Part shown: piece by piece, positions 5,827-10,961 of the stretch
Position numbering within the stretch: position 1 is the first letter of the stretch
Layout: each line of letters starts with the position of its first letter
Origin: Clostridiales bacterium
GTDB lineage: Bacteria > Bacillota > Clostridia > Lachnospirales > Lachnospiraceae
Assembly: GCA_021203115.1 (NCBI GenBank)
Contig: JAJQBV010000016.1
Coordinates: 1-10,961 of the forward strand
Reading direction: 5' to 3'
Length of the DNA stretch: 10,961 nt
Program-made: the position numbers and the translations under genes
Notes under the pieces: model-generated
The model's input: only the letters and a program-made list of their open reading frames with translations
What the model was told of the DNA's origin: nothing
The model's database searches: none

Positions 5827-6795
5827 GTGTATTACAGGGTGGAACAGGTTCTGGAGAAGCAGCAGGTAAAGACGGAGAAATTCTACAGGGGAAGGGGAAT
5901 TCTGATCTGCGAGACCGACCAGGGGCTGTTTGCGCTGAAGGAATTTCGCGGGCAGGAACAGAAGGCGGAATATCTCTATCAGCTCGGCGGGTTTTTGACC
6001 GATCATCACATCCGTTATGATTTTATGCTGAAAAATGCGGAGGATGAGCTGATCACAGAAGGGCCGGACGGCACAAAATACACATTTCACCACTGGATCA
6101 AAGGGCGGGAGTGTGATGCCCGCAGCCGGATGGATCTGGTGATGACGGTTTCTTTTCTGGCGGGATTTCATTCTGCCTGCGAGGGTGTGATGCAGACGGA
6201 GCGCAGGCCGGAAACGGCATATGCCGAATACGTTCGCCGTGACCGCGAGCTTCGACGGATCAGAAAATACATTGCGGCGCGCAAAAATAAGAGCGGCTTT
6301 GAACTCCTGTACCTGAAATGTTTTCCGGAATATCTCCGCCAGTCAGAGGATACCCTGCGATTTCTGTCCGGGCGGAAGGATATTTTTGACCATCATACCA
6401 TGGGCGTCTGCCATGGTGATTTTAACCAGCACAATGTCATCACGGACGCCGATGGAATGGCATTGATTCACATGGAACACGCGCGCTATGATGCACAGGT
6501 GGTTGATCTCGGAAATTTCCTGCGGAAAAGTCTGGAAAAACACGAGTGGAGCGAGACACTCGGACTGGAAATGATGCGGGAATACGACAGGGTACACGCG
6601 CTGAATGAATCTGACTGGATCGAACTGTTCTGCCGACTCTCCTATCCGGAAAAATTCTGGAAAATTGCCAACCATTATTATTACTCAAATAAAGTGCTGG
6701 ATTCCGGACAGCATTATGAAAAGCTGAGACGGGAGCTGCGGCAGAATGAGGCGCGCCGCAGATTCCTTGAAACCTTAAAAAGAGCAAAGCTGTAG
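5827..6795 (+). CDS. CotS-family spore coat protein, kinase-like fold
   Basis: About 322 residues with the aminoglycoside phosphotransferase/protein-kinase-like fold of the CotS/CotI spore coat family. It starts with Y-Y-R-V-E-Q-V-L and has F-Y-R-G-R-G, a candidate nucleotide-loop Lys in F-A-L-K (about 38), a W-I-K-G-R-E-C-D segment, and the catalytic-loop pattern C-H-G-D-F-N-Q-H-N at 195-203 (His196, Asp198, Asn203). The second metal-ligand motif, normally I-D-F/W, reads L-I-H-M-E-H at 213-218, so the usual Asp is absent. The protein may be a structural or degenerate kinase. I chose GTG at 5827 because AAAGGGGTG lies directly upstream. The ATG at 5779 has no ribosome binding site and lies in the hairpin's 5' arm. 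The upstream signals suggest mother-cell expression. Confidence 0.82.
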   Translation: MYYRVEQVLEKQQVKTEKFYRGRGILICETDQGLFALKEFRGQEQKAEYLYQLGGFLTDHHIRYDFMLKNAEDELITEGPDGTKYTFHHWIKGRECDARSRMDLVMTVSFLAGFHSACEGVMQTERRPETAYAEYVRRDRELRRIRKYIAARKNKSGFELLYLKCFPEYLRQSEDTLRFLSGRKDIFDHHTMGVCHGDFNQHNVITDADGMALIHMEHARYDAQVVDLGNFLRKSLEKHEWSETLGLEMMREYDRVHALNESDWIELFCRLSYPEKFWKIANHYYYSNKVLDSGQHYEKLRRELRQNEARRRFLETLKRAKL

Positions 6796-6819
6796 AAATA
6801 TCTCTGTTTAAGGGAGAAT

Positions 6820-6870
6820 AAAAAGACCGGTACGGAGCGGATTTTATAATTGAAACGCTCTGTACCGGTC
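6820..6870 (-). terminator. Strong terminator of the phospho-sugar mutase gene, between convergent genes
   Basis: GACCGGTACGGAGCG (6825-6839) and CGCTCTGTACCGGTC (6856-6870) form a 15-bp stem with one mismatched or wobble pair and a 16-nt loop. On the minus strand the stem is followed by TTTTTATTCT, a rho-independent terminator. On the plus strand no T tract follows, so it is a weaker stop for the CotS-family gene. Confidence 0.85.
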
Positions 6871-6901
6871 ACTGTATGTGAATGATTGAAAGCTCCGGGC
6901 T

Positions 6902-8584
6902 CTACGCCAGCAGCGGCTTGATGGCTTCGGTCAGCGTGGCTCTCTGCGCCTTGGCCTCCGCGAGGTCTTTGCCGCGGGTGGTAAAGTAGGTCTTGATCTT
7001 CGGCTCCGTACCGGAGGGGCGAACCACTACGGTAGCGCCGCTTTCCAGCTCAAAGATCAGGACGTTGGAGGCCGGAAGCCCGGTCGCCGCGCTGTCCTTG
7101 TAATCCGTCACTTTTACGACTTTATCTCCGGCGAAATCGGTCGGCGCGTTGTCGCGGAGACTCTGCATGATGCCGGCCATCCTGTCCATACCGGTCAGAC
7201 CGGGGAATTCGTAGCTGTCCACTTCATTCAAATATCTGCCGTACTGCGCGTAAATCTCCTCCAGACGCTGCTTGATGGAGCTTCCGATGCTGCGGTAGTA
7301 GGCGGCCATCTCGCAGATCAGCATGGAGGCGATGACGGCATCCTTGTCGCGGACATAGGGTCCGGCCAGATATCCGTAGCTCTCCTCGTAGCCGAAGATG
7401 AAGCGGTCCACTTCACCGGCGGCTTCTAAACTTGCGATCTGGTCGCCGATCCACTTGAAGCCGGTCAGCACGCTGCGCAGCTCCACACCGTAGTGCGCCG
7501 CAACGGCGTCCGTCAGGGGCGTCGAGACGATGGATTTTACAGCGACCGGATTGGCCGGCATGGTGCCCTTCTCAATCCGTCCGGCACAGATGTAGTCCAG
7601 AAGGAGGACACCCATCTCGTTGCCGCTGACCAGCTCATAGGAGCCGTCGGGACACTTCATGGCGATGCCCACGCGGTCTGCATCCGGGTCGGTGGCGAGC
7701 ATCAGATCCGCGCCGGTCTCCTTCGCCAGCTGCAGGCCGAGCTCCAATGCGGCGTAGATCTCCGGGTTCGGGTAGCTGCAGGTGGTAAAGTAGCCGTTCG
7801 GGTACTCCTGCTCGGGGACGATCGTGATATCCGTGATGCCGATGTCGTTTAATACTTTGGTCACCGGGATGAGACCGGAGCCGTTTAACGGGCTGTACAC
7901 CAGCTTTAACCCCGCGGTCTTGCAGAGGCCCGGACGAACCTGGCGGGCTTCGATCGCCGCGTAGAAAGCATTTTTGCAGTCGTCTCCGACGAAGCGGATC
8001 AGACCCTGCTCCACGCCCTCCGCAAAGGACATGCAGGACGCGCCGGTCAGGACATCCGTTCTCTGAATCTCATCGTACACGATGGCGGCCGCGTCGTCGG
8101 TCAGCTGGCATCCGTCCGGCCCGTAAGCCTTGTATCCGTTGTATTTGGACGGATTGTGGGAGGCCGTCACCATAATGCCGGCGTTGCAGTGGTAGTAACG
8201 GGTGGCAAAGGACAGAGCCGGTACCGGCATCAGTGAGTCGTAGATGCGCACGTGAATGCCGTTTGCGGCCATCACACCGGCGGCAGCTTTTGCGAAGATA
8301 TCGCTCTTTAAGCGGCTGTCGTAGCTGATGGCGACGGTCTGTGTGCCGCCCTGCGTCTTCACCCACTGCGCAAGACCCTGTGTCGCCTGCCGGACAACAT
8401 AGATATTCATACGGTTGGTTCCGGCACCCAGAATTCCGCGAAGACCGGCAGTGCCGAACTTCAGGGAGGCAGCGAAGCGCTCCCTGATCTCATTGTCATC
8501 CTCCCGAATCCGGGACAGCTCGGGCTTTAAGTCCGGATCCTCCAGATCGGCCGCGAGCCAGCGTTTATATTCCTCCTGATACAT
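6902..8584 (-). CDS. pgcA: Phospho-sugar mutase (alpha-phosphoglucomutase type)
   Basis: A 560-residue cytoplasmic enzyme of the alpha-D-phosphohexomutase superfamily, likely interconverting glucose 6-phosphate and glucose 1-phosphate for glycogen, UDP-glucose and cell-envelope precursors. All four domain signatures are present in order: T-A-S-H-N-P (140-145, phosphoserine Ser142), the metal loop D-P-D-A-D-R (299-304), the sugar-binding loop G-Y-E-E-S-Y-G-Y (398-405), and the phosphate-binding R-P-S-G-T-E-P-K (522-529). The length fits the long Firmicutes PgcA form; phosphomannomutase activity cannot be excluded. I chose the ATG at 8584, preceded by AGGGGG. An in-frame start at 8656 would lie upstream of the predicted promoter's -10. 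Divergent from the HU gene and convergent with the CotS-family gene. Confidence 0.95.
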   Translation of the reverse strand: MYQEEYKRWLAADLEDPDLKPELSRIREDDNEIRERFAASLKFGTAGLRGILGAGTNRMNIYVVRQATQGLAQWVKTQGGTQTVAISYDSRLKSDIFAKAAAGVMAANGIHVRIYDSLMPVPALSFATRYYHCNAGIMVTASHNPSKYNGYKAYGPDGCQLTDDAAAIVYDEIQRTDVLTGASCMSFAEGVEQGLIRFVGDDCKNAFYAAIEARQVRPGLCKTAGLKLVYSPLNGSGLIPVTKVLNDIGITDITIVPEQEYPNGYFTTCSYPNPEIYAALELGLQLAKETGADLMLATDPDADRVGIAMKCPDGSYELVSGNEMGVLLLDYICAGRIEKGTMPANPVAVKSIVSTPLTDAVAAHYGVELRSVLTGFKWIGDQIASLEAAGEVDRFIFGYEESYGYLAGPYVRDKDAVIASMLICEMAAYYRSIGSSIKQRLEEIYAQYGRYLNEVDSYEFPGLTGMDRMAGIMQSLRDNAPTDFAGDKVVKVTDYKDSAATGLPASNVLIFELESGATVVVRPSGTEPKIKTYFTTRGKDLAEAKAQRATLTEAIKPLLA

Positions 8585-8627
8585 AATAAAAACCCCCTGT
8601 TTCCATATTTTAAAACCAGATAAAATA

Positions 8628-8656
8628 ATTCTAGCACAGGGGGATACCTTAATCAA
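8628..8656 (-). promoter_or_regulatory. Promoter of the phospho-sugar mutase gene
   Basis: On the minus strand TTGATT (8651-8656) and TAGAAT (8628-8633) are 17 bp apart, and TGC before the -10 makes it an extended -10. The predicted start is about 8621. An 8-bp inverted repeat, CCCCCTGT (8593-8600)/ACAGGGGG (8636-8643), links the spacer to the ribosome binding site region. Confidence 0.7.
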
Positions 8657-8696
8657 TCAAAAATGAAACTTTTGTGCGTATTTTGTGTGTATTTAC

Positions 8697-8725
8697 TTGA
8701 CAAACAGGGCAAAACAAAGTATATA
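8697..8725 (+). promoter_or_regulatory. Sigma-A promoter of the HU gene
   Basis: TTGACA (8697-8702) is a consensus -35, with TATATA (8720-8725) 17 bp downstream. The leader of about 50 nt contains a GC-rich hairpin, GCCCG/CGGGC at 8749-8760, before the AGGAGGG ribosome binding site. Confidence 0.7.
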
Positions 8726-8784
8726 TATGCTATGCAAAATCAAAGAGAGCCCGTTCGGGCGGGCGTTATCAGGAGGGCATATTT

Positions 8785-9060
8785 ATGAATAAAACAGAGT
8801 TAGTTGCAGCGATTGCAGAGAAGACGGATATTTCCAAAAAAGACGTGGAGAAGACACTGGCAGCCTTTACCGCGACCGTCACAGACGCATTGAAGGGCAG
8901 TGACAAGGTTCAGCTGGTCGGCTTCGGCACATTCGAGGCGGTGGATCGTCCGGAGAGAGAGGGAAGAAATCCCCGCACAGGCGGCACGATGACAATCGCG
9001 GCGAGCAAAGCGCCGAAGTTCAAAGCGGGCAAGGCTTTAAAGGATGCCATTAACGCATAG
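8785..9060 (+). CDS. hup: HU-family DNA-binding protein
   Basis: A 91-residue bacterial HU protein, a dimeric nucleoid-associated protein that bends and compacts DNA without strict sequence specificity. The family layout is complete: N-terminal helix-turn-helix dimer core (M-N-K-T-E-L-V-A-A-I, 1-40), V-G-F-G-T-F near 45-50, the DNA-wrapping beta-arm with R-N-P-R-T-G in about 56-75, and the C-terminal helix F-K-A-G-K-A-L-K-D-A-I. Standard length. AGGAGGG lies 7 nt before the ATG. A terminator follows, so the gene is probably mainly monocistronic. HU beside rqcP-yabP-yabQ-divIC is a common arrangement in Clostridia. Confidence 0.97.
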   Translation: MNKTELVAAIAEKTDISKKDVEKTLAAFTATVTDALKGSDKVQLVGFGTFEAVDRPEREGRNPRTGGTMTIAASKAPKFKAGKALKDAINA

Positions 9061-9082
9061 AAGTTCAGGATGGATGAGGCAG

Positions 9083-9117
9083 GGGCTGTTCCGTAGGGGG
9101 ACAGTCCTTTTTCTTTA
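9083..9117 (+). terminator. Terminator after the HU gene
   Basis: GGGCTGTTCC (9083-9092) pairs with GGGACAGTCC (9098-9107), including two G-U pairs, with a 5-nt loop, and is followed by TTTTTCTTT. It ends the abundant HU message. RqcP is probably reached by partial readthrough, since little promoter space remains before it. Confidence 0.8.
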
Positions 9118-9137
9118 TTATTTGAAAAGGAAGTAAA

Positions 9138-9377
9138 ATGAGATTAGATAAATATCTGAAGGTATCCCGGCTGATCAAGCGGCGCACCGTAGCGAATGAG
9201 GCCTGCGATGCCGGACGGGTGACAGTGAACGGGAAACCGGCAAAGGCTTCCCTGAACGTGAAGGTGGGCGATGTGATTGAGATTGCCTTCGGGAATAAAT
9301 CCGTGAAGGCGGAGGTGCTTCAGATCGCCGAGACCTCCCGGAAGGAAGAGGCAAAGGAAATGTTTCGCTACTTATAG
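9138..9377 (+). CDS. rqcP: RqcP, S4-domain ribosome quality control factor
   Basis: A 79-residue protein, nearly all one S4 RNA-binding domain: M-R-L-D-K-Y-L-K-V-S-R-L-I-K-R-R-T at the N-terminus, then G-R-V-T-V-N-G at 26-32 and a basic beta-rich C-terminus. It is the Firmicutes Hsp15-like protein RqcP (formerly YabO). In Bacillus it binds stalled 50S subunits with RqcH and supports C-terminal poly-alanine tailing of trapped nascent chains. The position just before yabP matches the conserved Firmicutes order. A GGAAG ribosome binding site precedes the ATG. The length is slightly below the Bacillus protein. Confidence 0.93.
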   Translation: MRLDKYLKVSRLIKRRTVANEACDAGRVTVNGKPAKASLNVKVGDVIEIAFGNKSVKAEVLQIAETSRKEEAKEMFRYL

Positions 9378-9387
9378 AAACGAAGAG

Positions 9388-9416
9388 CCATAAACCGGAT
9401 TTCTCCCTCATATTCT
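9388..9416 (+). promoter_or_regulatory. Possible sigma-E promoter of yabP-yabQ
   Basis: CCATAAA (9388-9394) and CATATTCT (9409-9416) are 14 bp apart, a partial match to the sigma-E pattern. In Bacillus yabP is under sigma-E. The predicted start is about 9423, which would give a leader of about 16 nt beginning at the ribosome binding site and lacking the 5' arm of the hairpin at 9403-9429. Confidence 0.4.
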
Positions 9417-9435
9417 TTTGATAAGGGAGGGTTTT
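9403..9435 (+). promoter_or_regulatory. Hairpin covering the yabP ribosome binding site, with T tract
   Basis: CTCCCT (9403-9408) pairs with AGGGAG (9424-9429), extended by AT/AT after one mismatch, and is followed by GG-TTTTT. The 3' arm is the core of the yabP ribosome binding site AAGGGAGG. It may terminate rqcP readthrough or hide the yabP start on long transcripts. The shape matches that upstream of the CotS-family gene. Confidence 0.5.
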
Positions 9436-9438
9436 TCT

Positions 9439-9726
9439 ATGGAAGAGAGACAGGCATCAACCGGACAGCATAAAATGATCGTATCCAACCGCAGTGCATG
9501 CTCGCTCAACGGCATCACAAACATCCTGTCCTTTGATGTGAGCGAGATCCTGCTGGAGACCCGGCTCGGCATGCTGATGATCCGGGGCAAGGATCTTCAT
9601 GTGAACAGGCTGACGCTGGAGAAGGGAGAGGTTGATCTGTCCGGAGAGATTGATTCTCTGCAGTATTCGGATATGAAGAAGGGGAGCGGACAGGGAGAAT
9701 CTCTTCTGCACCGCCTGTTCCGGTAA
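9439..9726 (+). CDS. yabP: Sporulation protein YabP
   Basis: A 95-residue YabP-family protein, recognised from H-K-M-I-V-S-N-R followed by L-N-G-I-T-N-I-L-S-F-D at about 23-35 and L-G-M-L-M-I-R-G-K-D-L-H at 44-55. It also has the conserved neighbourhood between rqcP and yabQ. The family is needed for normal sporulation in Bacillus, where yabP is a sigma-E gene; its molecular role is not established. I chose the ATG at 9439, preceded by AAGGGAGG. An in-frame ATG at 9418 adds 7 residues that overlap the hairpin. Its stop overlaps the yabQ ATG (TAATG), indicating translational coupling. Confidence 0.92.
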   Translation: MEERQASTGQHKMIVSNRSACSLNGITNILSFDVSEILLETRLGMLMIRGKDLHVNRLTLEKGEVDLSGEIDSLQYSDMKKGSGQGESLLHRLFR

Positions 9727-10217
9727 TGGATTATGAGAAAATTGCGCAGCAGGCGCAGCTGTTTCTCCTCGCCGCGGTCAACGGCGGCGCACTGCTTTTG
9801 CTGTATGACCTGCTCCGGATTTTCCGCCGCGTCTGCCGGCACAGGCTGGCATGAATGGCAGCGGAGGATCTTCTGTTCTGGTTGTTGGGTGCGCTCTGGA
9901 TGTTCGGGTTCATGCACCGGTTTAATGAAGGGGTGATCCGGGGCTTTATCATACTGGGCGCTGCCGCCGGGATGTTTCTCTATGCCTTTCTGCTCAGCCG
10001 GTGGGTGGTGTGCGGCGGAACGGCGGTTCTGTCCTTTCTTTGCCGAGTGATTCGCCGCGTGATCCTGGTTGTCACGGCTCCTCTGCGGTTTTTGTTCCGT
10101 TTATGGGGCAGCCGCATGAGCATTGCGGCGCATGGCGCGAAAAAATCAGCCGGTTATCTGAAAAAACGATTGAAAAAAACAGGGAAAGCAGTTAGAATAG
10201 GACTCAGGAAATTTTAA
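9726..10217 (+). pseudogene. yabQ: YabQ reading frame interrupted by an in-frame TGA
   Basis: The full frame would encode about 163 residues of YabQ, a sporulation membrane protein needed for spore cortex formation in Bacillus. Codons 1-42 (9726-9851) encode a proper YabQ start: a polar N-terminus, a hydrophobic segment, L-L-L-L-Y-D-L-L-R-I-F-R-R. Codon 43 is TGA (9852-9854). The same frame resumes at once with ATG and M-A-A-E-D-L-L-F-W, which is how YabQ normally continues, through further membrane segments to a basic tail. There is no frameshift and no lost sequence, so the change is a single nonsense codon. It could be a real mutation, an assembly error, or a split gene re-initiating at the adjacent ATG. 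Other genes here end in TGA, so UGA is a stop in this genome. Confidence 0.75.
9855..10217 (+). CDS. C-terminal portion of YabQ, possible re-initiated protein
   Basis: A 120-residue open frame starting with the ATG directly after the TGA of the interrupted yabQ frame (TGA-ATG). It contains E-D-L-L-F-W, membrane segments at about 5-22, 27-46 and 50-78, L-S-R-W-V-V near 47-52, and a Lys/Arg-rich C-terminus (about 85-120). Re-initiation could occur without a good ribosome binding site because the stop and start touch. The fragment lacks the first membrane segment of YabQ, so its topology would differ from the whole protein. Treat it as part of yabQ unless proteomics shows otherwise. Confidence 0.6.
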   Translation: MAAEDLLFWLLGALWMFGFMHRFNEGVIRGFIILGAAAGMFLYAFLLSRWVVCGGTAVLSFLCRVIRRVILVVTAPLRFLFRLWGSRMSIAAHGAKKSAGYLKKRLKKTGKAVRIGLRKF

Positions 10218-10244
10218 CGGTTGTTTTCGTCACGGGGGAAATCA

Positions 10245-10535
10245 ATGAATAGAGGTAAAAAGAGACGTTCCAGATCGGGAAAGCTCTGTATTTCCTGTAT
10301 GGTATTGGTGTTGACGCTGATTTTATCGGTTCAGATTGTCCGGCTTTATCATAAGGATCAGGCCTATCAGGAGCAGCAGGCCGCGCTGGAGGAACAGCTT
10401 ACTGCGGAGGAGGAGCGGGCGGCGCAGCTGGAGGAACAGGAGGCGTATGTCGGCACGGATGAGTATGTGGAGGACATAGCCCGAAGCCGCCTCGGCATGG
10501 TCTATGAGGATGAGATCATATTTAAGGAAGAGTAA
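10245..10535 (+). CDS. divIC: DivIC/FtsB-family septum formation initiator
   Basis: A 96-residue bitopic membrane protein of the FtsB/DivIC family, part of the FtsL-DivIC-DivIB divisome subcomplex that licenses septal peptidoglycan synthesis. A Lys/Arg-rich cytoplasmic N-terminus (1-13) precedes one membrane segment (about 14-34). A Glu/Gln-rich coiled coil follows (about 38-67), then the family C-terminus E-Y-V-E-D-I-A-R-S-R-L-G-M-V and D-E-I-I-F (73-93). I chose the ATG at 10245, with GGGGGAA upstream; an in-frame TTG at 10221 is unlikely. It lies 27 nt after yabQ and before spoIIE, the conserved Firmicutes order. A terminator follows. Confidence 0.92.
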   Translation: MNRGKKRRSRSGKLCISCMVLVLTLILSVQIVRLYHKDQAYQEQQAALEEQLTAEEERAAQLEEQEAYVGTDEYVEDIARSRLGMVYEDEIIFKEE

Positions 10536-10552
10536 CAGGATAAGCAGATGAC

Positions 10553-10582
10553 GGGAATCCCGGAAACGGGGTTCCTTTTTTT
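10553..10582 (+). terminator. Rho-independent terminator after divIC
   Basis: GGAATCCCG (10554-10562) pairs with CGGGGTTCC (10567-10575), with one G-U pair and a GAAA tetraloop, followed by seven T residues. It closes the hup/rqcP to divIC unit and separates it from spoIIE. Confidence 0.93.
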
Positions 10583-10595
10583 GTCTTCATGATGA

Positions 10596-10744
10596 TTTCG
10601 AATGAACGGAAAAGAGTCAGCTTCCTAAAATGCCTCAGGTTCATAGATTCGATTCGAAAGGAAAAAAGTCACCGAACTTTGCCGAAAAGTTTTTTGAAAT
10701 CCGTCATTTGTTTGACAAAGATTTTTTCCTCACCGTTTTAAAAT
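10596..10744 (+). promoter_or_regulatory. Spo0A-type, long-spacer sigma-A promoter of spoIIE
   Basis: TTGACA (10712-10717) and TAAAAT (10739-10744) are separated by 21 bp, the atypical spacing known for the Spo0A-activated spoIIE and spoIIG promoters of Bacillus. Heptamers one mismatch from the 0A box TGTCGAA lie upstream and over the -35: TTTCGAA (10596-10602), TGCCGAA (10680-10686) and, in reverse, TTTGACA (10711-10717). No usable -10 is seen at normal spacing. Confidence 0.68.
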
Positions 10745-10773
10745 AGCCGGCATCAATGTCGGGAGGAAAAGCG

Positions 10774-10961
10774 ATGAGAAAATTTGACTTGAAACAATTT
10801 GCAATCTGTGTTCTGGCGGTGATTTCGCCGCGATTGGTTCTGGCGGGTGCCTATCCGCTTGTGCCGGTGGTGTTTATGAGCGGGTTTTTGTCCGGGGTCA
10901 GTCAAAGTCTGCTGTTTTGGTGCAGTATCGGATGGCTTCTTGCGCGCGCGCCGTTTCGGGT
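10774..10961 (+). CDS. spoIIE: Probable SpoIIE, N-terminal part (runs off the window)
   Basis: The first 62 codons of a frame open to the window edge, starting at ATG 10774 behind GGGAGG (10761-10766). The visible part is strongly hydrophobic, with two likely membrane segments at about 8-22 and 29-56, and contains P-R-L-V-L-A-G-A-Y-P-L-V-P. This fits the polytopic membrane domain that begins SpoIIE, whose C-terminal PP2C phosphatase activates sigma-F by dephosphorylating SpoIIAA. The phosphatase part is outside the window, so the call rests on topology, position after divIC, and the long-spacer Spo0A-type promoter. Another multi-pass membrane protein is possible. Confidence 0.7.
   Translation, partial: MRKFDLKQFAICVLAVISPRLVLAGAYPLVPVVFMSGFLSGVSQSLLFWCSIGWLLARAPFR

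Noticed and set aside
8649..8656. Upstream start giving a 584-residue phospho-sugar mutase
   Set aside because: The extra 24 residues cross the predicted -10 element and are not mutase-like. AGGGGG precedes the ATG at 8584.
9852..9854. UGA in yabQ as a recoded sense codon (Trp or selenocysteine)
   Set aside because: The ferredoxin, cca and HTH-aminotransferase genes here end at TGA, so UGA is a normal stop. No selenocysteine-type hairpin was evident after it.

Overview
The window looks like a chromosomal segment of a spore-forming, anaerobic Clostridia, most like Lachnospiraceae. The evidence is the moderately high GC content, a small clostridial 2[4Fe-4S] ferredoxin, a CotS-family spore protein, a short ProRS of the archaeal/eukaryotic type, and the Firmicutes sporulation/division block hup-rqcP-yabP-yabQ-divIC-spoIIE. 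No phage, insertion sequence, CRISPR array, rRNA or tRNA was found. Species cannot be named from this sequence alone.

Layout. Positions 95-2561 are on the minus strand: a PAP2-family membrane phosphatase, a 56-residue ferredoxin with its own promoter and terminator, and a 508-residue protein joining an XRE-type helix-turn-helix to a full-length class I aminotransferase. A 310-bp divergent intergenic region (2562-2871) follows. It holds a perfect-consensus minus-strand promoter, an extended -10 plus-strand promoter and at least five TTGAAC/GTTCAA-type boxes. On the plus strand come proS and cca, 22 nt apart and both concerned with tRNA charging or maturation, and then a CotS-family gene behind a hairpin leader. 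A strong terminator at 6820-6870 ends the convergent minus-strand phospho-sugar mutase gene (6902-8584). From 8697 to the end, all genes are on the plus strand: HU, RqcP, YabP, a YabQ reading frame broken by an in-frame TGA, DivIC, and the first 62 codons of a probable SpoIIE.

How the genes fit together. Much of the window is housekeeping: aminoacylation, CCA addition, glucose-phosphate interconversion, nucleoid packing, ribosome rescue and division. Sporulation genes are interleaved with these. Each sporulation unit seems to have its own developmental promoter signal: sigma-E-like sequences before the CotS gene and before yabP, and before spoIIE a TTGACA-21-TAAAAT promoter with Spo0A-box-like heptamers, the long-spacer class known from Bacillus spoIIE and spoIIG.

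The main points for a second look are: (1) two sporulation leaders in which the Shine-Dalgarno sequence sits in the 3' arm of a hairpin whose 5' arm would be missing from transcripts starting at the predicted sigma-E promoter; (2) yabQ split by a nonsense codon; (3) an 18-codon, almost fully palindromic in-frame insertion in the catalytic domain of the CCA-adding enzyme; (4) the HTH-aminotransferase fusion, with a strong internal start and box repeats overlapping its own promoter. All regulatory calls come from reading the sequence by eye, and no searches were run.
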